Assembly: GCF_030915405.1 (NCBI RefSeq)
Contig: NZ_CP133262.1
Location: 2,294,001-2,358,000, forward strand
Source: Neobacillus nitrireducens
GTDB taxonomy: Bacteria > Bacillota > Bacilli > Bacillales > Cytobacillaceae
Reading direction: 5' to 3'
DNA length: 64,000 bases
Under the pieces are notes generated by a model that saw nothing but the letters and a program-made list of their open reading frames with translations, had not been told where the DNA came from and searched no databases. A program made the position numbers and the translations under genes. This document shows positions 9,151 to 17,193 of this stretch, piece by piece; the stretch's first letter is position 1, and every line of letters starts with the position of its first letter.

Positions 9151-9765
9151 TTACTTAGATATAAACATTTGGACCCAATAGTGTCGTTTTGAACCACCCT
9201 GTGAGTAGCCCACTCCAATATAGGTTGATCTGGTGCTTAAAATATTCGCTCGGTGACCGGAGCTATTCATCCAAGCTTGAACCACGGATGCTGGTGTGGT
9301 TTGCCCTGCAGCAATATTTTCCGCGGCAGAACGATAAGAAATCCCAAAGTTTTTCATCATATCAAACGGACTGCCATAGGTTGGACTTGTGTGACTAAAA
9401 TAGTTTTTATCTCTCATGTCATTGGCTTTATAACGAGCGACTCTTGAGAGCTCCCAATCCGGTGTTAATGCCTTCAAACCATTCTTTGCACGCTCTTGAT
9501 TGGTTAACTGGATGACCTGGCTTTCGATACTCTTTACCGTATCAAAACTCGGGATGGTCACCTTTTGACCTGGATAAATTAAATTCGGATTCGCAAATTG
9601 TCGGTTTGCCGAAATAATTTCAGAAATACCAACCTGATACTTGACCGCGATTTTCCAAAGTGAGTCCCCCGGCTGTACGGTGTAGATTTGCTGGGCAAAA
9701 GACACACTCGGAATACACAATAGTGATAATAAAAACAGAAAACTAAACCAAAAAGATTTTTTCAT
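9151..9765 (-). CDS. Secreted LysM and CAP-domain protein (YkwD/SafA-like)
   Basis: A 204-residue protein with a clear signal peptide (MKKSFWFSFLFLLSLLCIPSVSFA). One LysM domain follows (IYTVQPGDSLWKIAVKYQVGISEIISANRQFANPNLIYPGQKVTIP, residues about 27-72), then a CAP/SCP domain (LTNQERAKNGLKAL, FSHTSPTYGSPFDMM, AAENIAAGQTTP, SSGHRANIL). LysM binds peptidoglycan or spore cortex. CAP proteins of this group in Bacillus are often spore- or wall-associated, with no firm biochemical function. It is transcribed alone and borders the TnpB element at its 3' end. Confidence 0.9.
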   Translation of the reverse strand: MKKSFWFSFLFLLSLLCIPSVSFAQQIYTVQPGDSLWKIAVKYQVGISEIISANRQFANPNLIYPGQKVTIPSFDTVKSIESQVIQLTNQERAKNGLKALTPDWELSRVARYKANDMRDKNYFSHTSPTYGSPFDMMKNFGISYRSAAENIAAGQTTPASVVQAWMNSSGHRANILSTRSTYIGVGYSQGGSKRHYWVQMFISK

Positions 9766-9897
9766 TTTTTCGCCTCCTCCGAATATATAATTTTGATTTC
9801 AGGCTCAAAATATACAATGGATTAAAAAATTAATTATTTGCTTTGAATTTTAATTTTTTCAGTCTTAAATCAATGCAGATTTATTGGAGGACATAAA

Positions 9898-10272
9898 GTG
9901 AAGGATATTTCTTGGATAACCTATATCATGTTAATTTTAGCGAGCTACCGATTAACTCATTTAATCGTCTTTGATAAAATTACTGAATTTATCCGTAAAC
10001 CCTTTGTTAAAAAAGTAAAGGTAGAAACTGATGATGGCGTGAAAACCAAGGAAGTACCCACATCAATGTTTGGATATTTATTAAAATGCTATTGGTGTGC
10101 AGGCGTTTGGAGTGCCGTCTTACTTGGTGGTGCCTATCTATTATTTCCTCGCATTACTTTTGTCGTTATTCTAATTCTCTCAATTGCCGGGGGTCAGTCG
10201 ATTATTGAAACCTTTGTCGGCGTAAATATAAAAAAAGTCGATTATTATTCTGAGCTGAAGAAAAAGGATTAA
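9898..10272 (+). CDS. DUF1360 family membrane protein
   Basis: A 124-residue protein starting at GTG with TTGGAGGA 8 bases upstream. Features: an N-terminal hydrophobic helix followed by YRLTHLIVFDKITEFIRKPF, a pair KCYWCAGVWSA in the middle, and two C-terminal helices. The order of RLT, FD, CxxC-W and a last membrane helix is characteristic of DUF1360, a family seen in spore-forming bacilli and linked to sporulation or the spore coat; the function is unknown. Confidence 0.75.
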   Translation: MKDISWITYIMLILASYRLTHLIVFDKITEFIRKPFVKKVKVETDDGVKTKEVPTSMFGYLLKCYWCAGVWSAVLLGGAYLLFPRITFVVILILSIAGGQSIIETFVGVNIKKVDYYSELKKKD

Positions 10273-10365
10273 TTCGTTTATTTGGCAAAATCCATCCCTT
10301 TTGTGCATATACCTTTAGAAAAGCATCCGAACTATTTATGTATTAAGCACAAAGGGGGATTTATC

Positions 10366-10506
10366 ATGGCAGCTATTTGGTGGATTACAACCATTGGTTT
10401 TGTCCTTTGCCTTGGTTTTGTAGGAGGTACCTTCTTTCATTTCCTTAGGAACTCCCTTGATTCAGGGGATGCCAAAAGAGTCGATAAAATCGATTCCGAT
10501 AAATAA
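10366..10506 (+). CDS. Small single-pass membrane protein
   Basis: A 46-residue product starting MAAIWWITTIGFVLCLGF: one transmembrane helix followed by a short charged tail (SGDAKRVDKIDSDK). The start at 10366 is chosen because AAAGGGGG lies about 8 bases upstream, whereas the longer frame from 10282 has none. It is followed at once by a terminator and preceded by the DUF1360 gene on the same strand, so the two may be cotranscribed. Function unknown. Confidence 0.6.
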   Translation: MAAIWWITTIGFVLCLGFVGGTFFHFLRNSLDSGDAKRVDKIDSDK

Positions 10507-10513
10507 CGTTTGG

Positions 10514-10539
10514 AACCCTGACGCGGCAGGGTTTTTTTT
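10514..10539 (+). terminator. Intrinsic terminator
   Basis: Stem AACCCTG / CAGGGTT with a run of seven T, right after the small membrane protein gene. Confidence 0.9.
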
Positions 10540-10626
10540 ATCTTTTGAAAAGTTTCTACCCCGACCACATTATTTTCTCACTTTAGGAAAAATTAAACAT
10601 AATCACATTTATTATGGAGGGTACAT

Positions 10627-12162
10627 ATGAGTTCAACTGAGAAAATGCCTAAATTCCCAAAAACGTATTGGCGGGAAATAGAATTACCTGCTTTTAATCC
10701 ATTAGAACAAGATCTTTCTGTCGATGTTGCGATTGTTGGTGCCGGGATCACTGGAATTACCGCTGCTTATTTGCTTTCCAAAGAAGGCTTAAAAGTGGCC
10801 CTCTTAGAAGCAGGCAGTGTCTTGAATGGTACTACCGGCCACACAACGGCGAAATTAACGGCACAGCATGACATTATTTATGATGAATTAATCAATCACT
10901 TTGGAAAAGAAAAAGCACGGCTTTATTATGAATCACATCTAAATGCCATTCGGTTCGTAGAAAACAGTGTGAAAGAAAAGGGAATTTCATGTGATTTCAG
11001 CAAGCAAGATGCCTTTGTTTATGCAACGACGGATGAGAATGTTGAAAAGCTTAAAACGGAATGGGAAGCGTATCAAAATCTTGATATTGATGGAGCTTTA
11101 AAGGATACGATTCCCTTTAATATTCCTGCTAAAGGCGCTCTCGTCATGCACAATCAAGCCCAGTATCACCCACTAAAATTTCTAAAAGCTCTTCTAGATG
11201 AGGCGGTGAAAGCGGGCTGCTCTGTTTATGAGAATACCGTCGCTTCAGACATTGAGGACGATGATACCGAACCAAAAGTTGTTACAAAGTCAGGGTATAG
11301 GGTCACATGCAAACAAGTAATCATTGCCTCCCATTTCCCTTTTTATGATAAACCAGGGCTTTATTTTGCGAGAATGTATACGAGCAGGTCTTACGCAATC
11401 GGAATTAAAACAGATAAAGACTACCCTGGTGGTATGTATATAAGTGCAGATACCCCTCCTCGTTCGATTCGTTATACACCGCTTGATGGTGAAAAAGAAA
11501 AGATCTTAATTATCGGCGGTGAAAATCATAAAACCGGGCAGGGTATGAACACGCTGGAGCATTATGAAGCGCTCCAAGCATTTGCTGAAGAGGTTTTTGG
11601 GATTAAGGAGTACGATTACCGCTGGTCTGCCCAGGATATGGTTACATTAGACAAACTCCCATATATTGGACATTATACGGAAGGTCGTGAAAATGTTCTT
11701 GTAGCCACGGGTTACAAAAAATGGGGGATGACAACAGGGATTCTTGCGGGTCACTTGCTAACGGATTATATTATGAAGCGGGACAACCCCTACATGGAGC
11801 TCTATGCACCGTCCCGATTCCAAGCTGACCCTGACTTAAAGAGTGTCATTACAACCAATGCAGACGTGGCTAAACATCTAATTAAAGGCAAGCTTGAATA
11901 TACAGATAAGTCCCCGGATGATTTACAGGCGGGCGAAGGCTCCGTTGTCATGTATAACGGAAAAAGAGCAGGTGCCTATAAGGATGAGAACGGTAAACTT
12001 TATGTTGTCGACACTACCTGCACCCATCTTGGCTGTGAATGTGAATGGAATCATGCGGAAAAATCTTGGGATTGCCCATGCCATGGGTCCCGTTATGCTT
12101 ACTCAGGCGATGTGATTGAGGGTCCTACTAAAAAAGCGTTGGAATTACTAGCAGAAGAGTGA
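10627..12162 (+). CDS. yhfW: FAD-dependent oxidoreductase with C-terminal Rieske domain (YhfW type)
   Basis: A 511-residue fusion. The N-terminal D-amino-acid-oxidase-like flavoprotein has a Rossmann motif DVAIVGAGITGITAAYLLSKEG and the TGHTTAKLTAQH signature. A Rieske [2Fe-2S] domain forms the last 90 residues (CTHLGCECEWN and CPCHGSRY, giving the C-H / C-H ligand set). The architecture and length match B. subtilis YhfW. The reaction is unknown; a substrate oxidation at FAD feeding electrons to the Rieske cluster is the natural guess. GGAGGG precedes the ATG. It is monocistronic, ending at a strong bidirectional terminator. Confidence 0.88.
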   Translation: MSSTEKMPKFPKTYWREIELPAFNPLEQDLSVDVAIVGAGITGITAAYLLSKEGLKVALLEAGSVLNGTTGHTTAKLTAQHDIIYDELINHFGKEKARLYYESHLNAIRFVENSVKEKGISCDFSKQDAFVYATTDENVEKLKTEWEAYQNLDIDGALKDTIPFNIPAKGALVMHNQAQYHPLKFLKALLDEAVKAGCSVYENTVASDIEDDDTEPKVVTKSGYRVTCKQVIIASHFPFYDKPGLYFARMYTSRSYAIGIKTDKDYPGGMYISADTPPRSIRYTPLDGEKEKILIIGGENHKTGQGMNTLEHYEALQAFAEEVFGIKEYDYRWSAQDMVTLDKLPYIGHYTEGRENVLVATGYKKWGMTTGILAGHLLTDYIMKRDNPYMELYAPSRFQADPDLKSVITTNADVAKHLIKGKLEYTDKSPDDLQAGEGSVVMYNGKRAGAYKDENGKLYVVDTTCTHLGCECEWNHAEKSWDCPCHGSRYAYSGDVIEGPTKKALELLAEE

Positions 12163-12181
12163 TTTGATAACCGGCAATTCA

Positions 12182-12216
12182 AAAGCGCCTCCTTACTCAA
12201 TAAGGAGGCGCGCTTT
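12182..12216. terminator. Bidirectional terminator between convergent genes
   Basis: Stem GCGCCTCCTTA / TAAGGAGGCGC with A and T runs on both sides, between the yhfW-like gene and a convergent small gene. Confidence 0.88.
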
Positions 12217-12217
12217 C

Positions 12218-12352
12218 TTATTTACTATTTGGTCGATTGTGTTTTAATGCTTCACCCGTTGTAAATTCAACCAGTTCTTCACTATCTCTCATTGGCTTTT
12301 TGCGATTATTATTTCGCTGAGCATTTTGATTACCTAGCTTCTGTCTTCCCAT
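12218..12352 (-). CDS. Small basic hypothetical protein
   Basis: A 44-residue gene. The product starts MGRQKLGNQNAQRNNNRKK and ends KHNRPNSK: hydrophilic, Asn- and basic-rich, with no membrane helix. AAGGAG lies 8 bases before the ATG and the gene ends inside the shared terminator region, so I judge it real. The composition recalls small spore-associated proteins of bacilli, but no family motif is visible. Confidence 0.6.
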   Translation of the reverse strand: MGRQKLGNQNAQRNNNRKKPMRDSEELVEFTTGEALKHNRPNSK

Positions 12353-12430
12353 ACCATCAGCTCCTTATTGAGAAATACATTGTTAGTATGAGTGAAAATA
12401 ATTAGTCTTATTCTTTTTCAAAGATAGGCA

Positions 12431-13576
12431 CTACTTCCGTAATTTCTGGTCCCTTTGTCCCTCTTCAGCAATTAGACCTTTGTAAAACACTCTTTTATGC
12501 AAAGGAACATTTAGCTCACGGCAGTATTGTTTCAGCTCTCGTTCTTCCCTTTCGGTAACAAGCGAGATTACAACCCCATTTGCACCCATTCTTCCCGTTC
12601 TTCCCGCTCTGTGCACATATTGCGATATATCCTTTGGAGAATCGATATGGACCACATGGGTAACCCCTTGAATATCAAGTCCTCTTGCCGCCACATCCGT
12701 AGCAATTAGCATATTCATTTTTCCATCACGAAACGCCTTTAATGCAGCTTGCCGTTCGAGCTTTTTCATGTCGCTATGGAGAATTCCAATCGATAGATCT
12801 TTAAAATGTAATTTTTCCTTGAATATCTCAATTTCGCCGATATCATTAATAAACGCAAGTGATTTACTATTTTCTAAGCGAGTAATTTTTTCAAGGAGTT
12901 TAATTTTATCTCTTGGCTCACATAGAAAATAAACATGTTCCACTTCTCCGGAAGAAGCCAGTTCATCCTTTTCGATGCGAAGAACTTCCGGGTCCTTCGT
13001 CATTTCCTTAGCCAATTTTTCCGTTGCCGGTTTCATGGTAGCAGAAAACAAAACAACTTGGCGATCATTCATGGTAGATTTTACAATATTTTGCACTGTA
13101 TTCAGATGCTCGTGAATGAGTAGCTGGTCTCCTTCATCGAGAACAACCAATTTTACTTCATGCATTTTTACTTTTTTCTGTTTGATCAGTTCAAATAAAC
13201 GCCCAGGTGTTGCAAAAATAACGTGTGGGCGCTTTTTTAATTTTTCAAGCTGGCGCTTTATGTTTGCCCCGCCAATAATTGAAGTGCCTCTGACTCCACT
13301 GCCTTCAGACCATTTTTGGAATTCTTGAAAGACCTGCATGACCAGCTCTTGGGAAGAGGCTAACACAACAGCTTGCAGGGATTGTAAACTAGGGTCGATT
13401 TTATTTAATAATGGCAGTAAATAAGCGAGCGTTTTACCGGTACCTGTCGGTGACTCGGCAATTAAATTCTTGCCTTCAAGGATCATTGGAATGGCAGCCT
13501 CTTGAATGGAAGTCGGTTGTTGAAACCCCGATTTATTCCAAGCTTCCTGCAAGAAGGGATTTAAGGTATTTAACAT
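12431..13576 (-). CDS. DEAD-box RNA helicase (YfmL-like) with DEGD motif
   Basis: A 381-residue two-domain helicase with Q motif (FQQPTSIQEAAIP), Walker A (SPTGTGKT), motif III SAT (LFSATM), ARGLDIQGV and motif VI HRAGRTGRMG. Motif II reads LDEGDQL, so the third letter of DEAD is Gly. There is almost no extension after the helicase core, as in B. subtilis YfmL, a cold and ribosome-assembly helicase of similar length. Single gene; AAGGAG precedes the ATG at 13576. Confidence 0.88.
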   Translation of the reverse strand: MLNTLNPFLQEAWNKSGFQQPTSIQEAAIPMILEGKNLIAESPTGTGKTLAYLLPLLNKIDPSLQSLQAVVLASSQELVMQVFQEFQKWSEGSGVRGTSIIGGANIKRQLEKLKKRPHVIFATPGRLFELIKQKKVKMHEVKLVVLDEGDQLLIHEHLNTVQNIVKSTMNDRQVVLFSATMKPATEKLAKEMTKDPEVLRIEKDELASSGEVEHVYFLCEPRDKIKLLEKITRLENSKSLAFINDIGEIEIFKEKLHFKDLSIGILHSDMKKLERQAALKAFRDGKMNMLIATDVAARGLDIQGVTHVVHIDSPKDISQYVHRAGRTGRMGANGVVISLVTEREERELKQYCRELNVPLHKRVFYKGLIAEEGQRDQKLRK

Positions 13577-13681
13577 ATTGAACTCCTTTAATTAAAAATC
13601 ATTTTACTTATTATTTGTCTTTCCATATCGTATTGATACTAACTGAATTACCTTGGAGTGTCTAGTGAATGAGGGTCATAA

Positions 13682-13984
13682 TCATGATGCAGAATTAAAA
13701 TAGAGGGCAATCCAAACCAGATGATAAACCAGGATGGAGAGATAAAGAACACAGGTGGAAACCAAAAGAGTCTTAATCCACCCTTTTAATGGACGCAGGT
13801 AAAACAAACCAAGTAACAGCAGAGGCAGAAAGATTTTTATGATGTAAAAATAGGACCAACTTTTTTCAATAACAAGCTTCATCATCGGATTTCCCTCTTC
13901 TACATAACCCGATACAATCCCAAAATGGGTCAAAACGGCATCCAACAATCCGGCAAATAGCAGGAATAGACAGAGTCTCATCAT
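13682..13984 (-). CDS. DUF5658-like small membrane protein
   Basis: A 100-residue protein with three or four hydrophobic helices. The motif LLDAVLTHFGIVSGYVEEGNPMMKLVIEKSW matches the DUF5658 pattern (D-x-x-x-T then E-x-N-P). Function unknown. It stands alone between the helicase gene and the MBL hydrolase gene. Confidence 0.65.
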   Translation of the reverse strand: MMRLCLFLLFAGLLDAVLTHFGIVSGYVEEGNPMMKLVIEKSWSYFYIIKIFLPLLLLGLFYLRPLKGWIKTLLVSTCVLYLSILVYHLVWIALYFNSAS

Positions 13985-14097
13985 TTCACCTCAAATGAAT
14001 TAGTTTTATAGTTACCATTATTTCTAGTAATTCCCATGCTGATACTTATAGATTTCTTCATTCGTTCCAAAAAATGAAGCACCGAAAAGATATAAAA

Positions 14098-14119
14098 GAG
14101 CTGCATATGATGGCAGCTC
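14098..14119 (-). terminator. Terminator after the MBL hydrolase gene
   Basis: Stem GAGCTGC / GCAGCTC with a following TTTTAT on the minus strand. Confidence 0.8.
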
Positions 14120-14136
14120 ACATTTCTTCAAAATAA

Positions 14137-14985
14137 CTAATTAACATATTTACCACTTTCAGGCCGGCCAATTTCCTCAAAGTGATCCACCAAATATGCT
14201 AGGTTCTCGGCTAGTTCAGCGCCGCTCATTGGAAGTCCATGCCCTGTCACCGCAGTTCCAGGCTTGAGTGCCTCTAACTTTTTCACGGATTCAAAAGCAG
14301 CATTCCAATCAGTCGTGTAATATTTTGGCGGACCGCTTATCTCTTGTGTTTGCGTTATAACTTTATAAAGCGATTCTTGTTTTACCGTAACAAATGCATC
14401 CCCGGCAATCAGAGCCCGGTCCTGTTCTCGGAATAAGGAGATATGTCCGGGGGTATGACCCGGTGTATGTAGCCACTTCCAGCCAGGCATATTTGGAACC
14501 GTTCCATCCTCAGGCAGCACATGAACATGAGCACTAATATCAATCCCATGATTTGGGAACAGCGGCGACAACTTTGCCACCAATCCACTAGCAACATTCG
14601 GGTCACCTGGCGGATAATCGCGCTCCCCTGTTAAATAGGGAAGTTCCAGTTCATGTGCATATACTGGAATATCCCACTCCTCTAACAATTCAGCCACTGA
14701 GCCGACATGGTCAAAATGCCCATGCGTTAATATGATCGCTTTAGGCATGACCCCCTCGCCAAATCGTTCTTCCACCATATCCCTTATTTCTAATGCAGAT
14801 TTCGGCATACCCGTATCAATTAGCACAAATTCCTCCGACTCGATCGGATTGCCTATGAGGACTAGGTTCACTATTTGGTCGGTGTAACAATAAATATCCG
14901 GTAAGACCGCTATTCCAACGCCACTGCCCATCGAGGTCATTGGCAAAAATGTATCGTCAAATTTGCTATCCTGATTACGCTCCAA
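14137..14985 (-). CDS. Metallo-beta-lactamase fold hydrolase
   Basis: A 282-residue MBL-fold enzyme with the metal motif THGHFDHVGS (HxHxDH), later His in HTPGHTPGHISLF, Asp in IAGDAFVTVKQES and His in VTGHGLPMSG. This set predicts a dinuclear zinc or iron hydrolase; substrates in this broad family include lactones, thioesters and persulfides, and none can be singled out. The start is TTG at 14985 with AGGGAGGG upstream. Single gene. Confidence 0.85.
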   Translation of the reverse strand: MERNQDSKFDDTFLPMTSMGSGVGIAVLPDIYCYTDQIVNLVLIGNPIESEEFVLIDTGMPKSALEIRDMVEERFGEGVMPKAIILTHGHFDHVGSVAELLEEWDIPVYAHELELPYLTGERDYPPGDPNVASGLVAKLSPLFPNHGIDISAHVHVLPEDGTVPNMPGWKWLHTPGHTPGHISLFREQDRALIAGDAFVTVKQESLYKVITQTQEISGPPKYYTTDWNAAFESVKKLEALKPGTAVTGHGLPMSGAELAENLAYLVDHFEEIGRPESGKYVN

Positions 14986-15119
14986 AACTATCCCTCCCTT
15001 TTAGCTTATTATTTAACTGAAAGGGGAATTTATTACACCTGCTCATCGCAGGTTTGTTTTTACAACAGGATACATAATATTATAACGAATCATCCGTTCT
15101 TAATAAAGGTTTTTATTTC

Positions 15120-15147
15120 CAAAAAAAAACTGCCCTCAATGAGCAGT
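15120..15147 (-). terminator. Terminator of the flavodoxin/HMA operon
   Basis: On the minus strand the stem ACTGC / GCAGT is followed by nine T. It lies right after the HMA gene. Confidence 0.75.
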
Positions 15148-15150
15148 ATA

Positions 15151-15360
15151 TTAATCAAAAGTTCTAAGTGTCATTTTATAAAGGTTCCGATTGATTTCCT
15201 CCGATTGAATAAGATTCTCGTTAAAGTTTATTTTAATTTTCCCACTACCTGATAGAATCTTTACTTTTTCAATCCCATTCGTCCTTTGCATCTCTCGTTT
15301 AATCTTCCCAATGCACCCTGAGCAAGCCACCTCATTTAAAGCTAATTCAATCATACTCAT
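15151..15360 (-). CDS. Heavy-metal-associated (HMA/CopZ-like) domain protein
   Basis: A 69-residue single HMA domain with the metal-binding CxxC in NEVACSGCIGKIKREM, where Ser replaces the more usual motif spacing residue, and the beta-alpha-beta pattern of copper chaperones. It sits 16 bases after the flavodoxin gene in the same direction, before a shared terminator, so the two form an operon. It could deliver or buffer copper or another soft metal; with a Fur-like box upstream, a link to metal limitation is plausible. Confidence 0.8.
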   Translation of the reverse strand: MSMIELALNEVACSGCIGKIKREMQRTNGIEKVKILSGSGKIKINFNENLIQSEEINRNLYKMTLRTFD

Positions 15361-15376
15361 TAGAGCAGAACCCCTT

Positions 15377-15829
15377 TCATTTTAGAAATGATTTTTCTAC
15401 AAATAACTTTCCAAATACACTACATTGTTCTATTTCTGCAGTAGTGGGTACGAGATCAATCTTTAAACCATCAAGAACAACATCCGCACCCAATTCCACT
15501 AATTTTTCAGTTAAAATTTCAACGGCCCTGCCCCAATGCTCATACGAAGAGTCACATGAGCCGAATGCGGCAGCTGCTTTTCCTGTTAAATTTAATGAAT
15601 CCATTTCATGATAAAAATCAAGAAACTCATCTGGAAGATCGCCATCTCCCCAAGTGTAGGCTCCTAAAAGAATGGCATCATAGTTCCGAAGTTCTTCCAC
15701 ATCTATTTCTAAAATATCTTTAATAACCACAGTTAAACCCGCTTCTTCAATACCTTTTCCTATATGACAAGCAATTTCTTCTGTATTTCCAGTCATACTT
15801 GCATAGACAATTAAACAAGCTGCACTCAT
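15377..15829 (-). CDS. Flavodoxin
   Basis: A 150-residue short-chain flavodoxin with the FMN phosphate-binding loop near the N-terminus (IVYASMTGNTEEIA), the aromatic FMN-stacking segment GAYTWGDGDLPDEFLDF, and the third loop FGSCDSSYEHW. It replaces ferredoxin as a low-potential electron carrier, classically under iron limitation (ykuN and ykuP in B. subtilis). GAGGTGATT precedes the ATG. A Fur-like box lies 35 bases upstream, and FNR-like boxes lie just beyond in the divergent promoter region. Confidence 0.92.
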   Translation of the reverse strand: MSAACLIVYASMTGNTEEIACHIGKGIEEAGLTVVIKDILEIDVEELRNYDAILLGAYTWGDGDLPDEFLDFYHEMDSLNLTGKAAAAFGSCDSSYEHWGRAVEILTEKLVELGADVVLDGLKIDLVPTTAEIEQCSVFGKLFVEKSFLK

Positions 15830-15863
15830 AATTCAATCACCTCTTGTTTTTCTTTTATTATAT

Positions 15864-15878
15864 TGGGAATCATTCTCA
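15864..15878 (-). promoter_or_regulatory. Fur-box-like operator of the flavodoxin operon
   Basis: TGGGAATCATTCTCA matches 11 of the 14 fixed positions of the 7-1-7 Fur consensus TGATAATNATTATCA. It lies 35 bases upstream of the flavodoxin start, where a repressor would block transcription. Confidence 0.55.
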
Positions 15879-15884
15879 TTAACA

Positions 15885-15898
15885 TTGATCTACATCAA
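15885..15898. promoter_or_regulatory. FNR box (perfect TTGAT-N4-ATCAA)
   Basis: TTGATCTACATCAA in the divergent region between the flavodoxin operon and the FNR-like regulator. It matches the proteobacterial FNR consensus on both half-sites. Confidence 0.65.
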
Positions 15899-15908
15899 GA
15901 AATGCATA

Positions 15909-15922
15909 TTGATGTAAATCAC
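15909..15922. promoter_or_regulatory. Second FNR-like box
   Basis: TTGATGTAAATCAC, one mismatch from TTGAT-N4-ATCAA, centred 24 bases from the first box and about 70 bases upstream of the regulator start. Confidence 0.55.
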
Positions 15923-15984
15923 TACAAAGCTGGATCAAAGCAGATACTATAAAATCATAAGTAATGTGGAGGAGTGACTTAATC

Positions 15985-16689
15985 ATGTGTTGTGATCATT
16001 GCTGCGCTCGTGAAACATCATGTATTGCTACGGTACCGGTTTTTAAAGGGATGGATGAATCAGATTTACAACCATTACAAAAGGTGACCAGAAGTCGGAG
16101 TTTTGATAAAGGGGAGTTTATTTTTCGGGAAGGAGAACGTTCGGAGACATTATTCGTTGTCAATAAAGGGCTTATCAAGTTAACAAAAATGTCCTCCGAG
16201 GGGAAAGAGCAAATTGTCAGAATACTATTTCCCGGTGATTTCTTCGGCTTATTTTCATTATTAAAACAGGAAAATCACTATATGAATGCAGAAGCCGTCG
16301 GATCATCAACGGTTATTTGTTATATCGAGAAAAAGGATTTTCTAAATACCATGGAAAAAAATGCGGGATTGTCCTACCGATTCTTATTAGCTGTAAACGA
16401 TCGGCTTTATGAGGCGGATGAATCTGTTGGTTTTTTAAGTTTAATGGAGGTGGAACAGCGGCTGGCAAGGGCACTTATCCTCTTTCATGATAAAATGAAC
16501 GCCAATAACGGGGTATTTACTCTGCCAATCACGAAAAAGGATTTAGCCAGTTATATTGGAACAACTCCAGAATCGGTAAGTAGAAAGCTACTATCGTTCG
16601 TTTCGCAAAAATTGATTAGCATGAACGGTCGCCGACAAATACAGATTCTAGAGGTGGGCCAACTTAAAAAGATCGCAGGGATTAGTTAG
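15985..16689 (+). CDS. FNR-like oxygen-sensing transcription regulator (Crp/Fnr family)
   Basis: A 234-residue regulator. The start at 15985 has TGGAGGAG 10 bases upstream; an in-frame ATG at 15964 would add seven residues without such a site. The N-terminus is Cys-rich (MCCDHCCARETSC) and another Cys sits in STVICYIEKKDF, the place of the fourth [4Fe-4S] ligand Cys122 of E. coli FNR. A cyclic-nucleotide-like beta roll (PGDFFGLFSLL) is followed by a helix-turn-helix whose recognition helix reads PESVSRKL, with the E-xx-SR contacts of FNR. Likely an oxygen-labile iron-sulfur switch. Two FNR-type boxes lie upstream, so autoregulation is likely. Its stop overlaps the convergent DUF2249 gene by 4 bases. 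Confidence 0.85.
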   Translation: MCCDHCCARETSCIATVPVFKGMDESDLQPLQKVTRSRSFDKGEFIFREGERSETLFVVNKGLIKLTKMSSEGKEQIVRILFPGDFFGLFSLLKQENHYMNAEAVGSSTVICYIEKKDFLNTMEKNAGLSYRFLLAVNDRLYEADESVGFLSLMEVEQRLARALILFHDKMNANNGVFTLPITKKDLASYIGTTPESVSRKLLSFVSQKLISMNGRRQIQILEVGQLKKIAGIS

Positions 16690-16937
16690 TTAATTTCCTC
16701 GAGCTTTATTGCCATTAATCTAAAATGCATCGGTTCCATTTCATTGACAATTACATTCATTCCAAACGATTGTAAACTGGCAATAAGCGGCTCCCCACGA
16801 TGTGGTAAGTGAATTTCAAATATAGTTCCTACCGGTGCAGCCTTTATAAAATTCATTATTTCTCGGCGTGGATGTTCACCTTTTGCAATTCGCTCCCGGA
16901 TATCCATGACTGCTTTTTTATCAACGATTTCAAACAT
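16686..16937 (-). CDS. DUF2249 domain protein
   Basis: An 83-residue protein with the DUF2249 pattern: MDIRERIAKGEHPRREIMNFIKAAPVGTIFEIHLPHRGEPLIASLQSFGMNV. Proteins of this family occur beside anaerobic respiration, nitric-oxide and Fe-S repair genes; the function is unknown. A perfect FNR box lies 69 bases upstream of its start, so it is probably induced without oxygen by the neighbouring regulator. Confidence 0.8.
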   Translation of the reverse strand: MFEIVDKKAVMDIRERIAKGEHPRREIMNFIKAAPVGTIFEIHLPHRGEPLIASLQSFGMNVIVNEMEPMHFRLMAIKLEEIN

Positions 16938-17005
16938 TATTCCCGTCCCCTTTTATTAAGAATTTCAGATTATTATTAGTTTATCACCCTAGGATTCTAA
17001 TGAAA

Positions 17006-17019
17006 TTGATTTATATCAA
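17006..17019. promoter_or_regulatory. FNR box (perfect TTGAT-N4-ATCAA)
   Basis: TTGATTTATATCAA in the divergent region between the DUF2249 gene and a small membrane protein gene. It is 69 bases from the DUF2249 start and about 175 bases from the other. Confidence 0.65.
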
Positions 17020-17193
17020 GTTTAGATTGGGCTATTCCTTACACTGAAGGTCCATATTTTGGCTTATATCAGGATTATTTTCAAGAAAATCATAATTTCG
17101 AAAGCTTTGTGAACATTACCTTCAATTTGATATCTCCCCAAGGAAACGGTGATAGAATGACAACAGTGAGATTTCATTATAGTGGAGTTGGTA

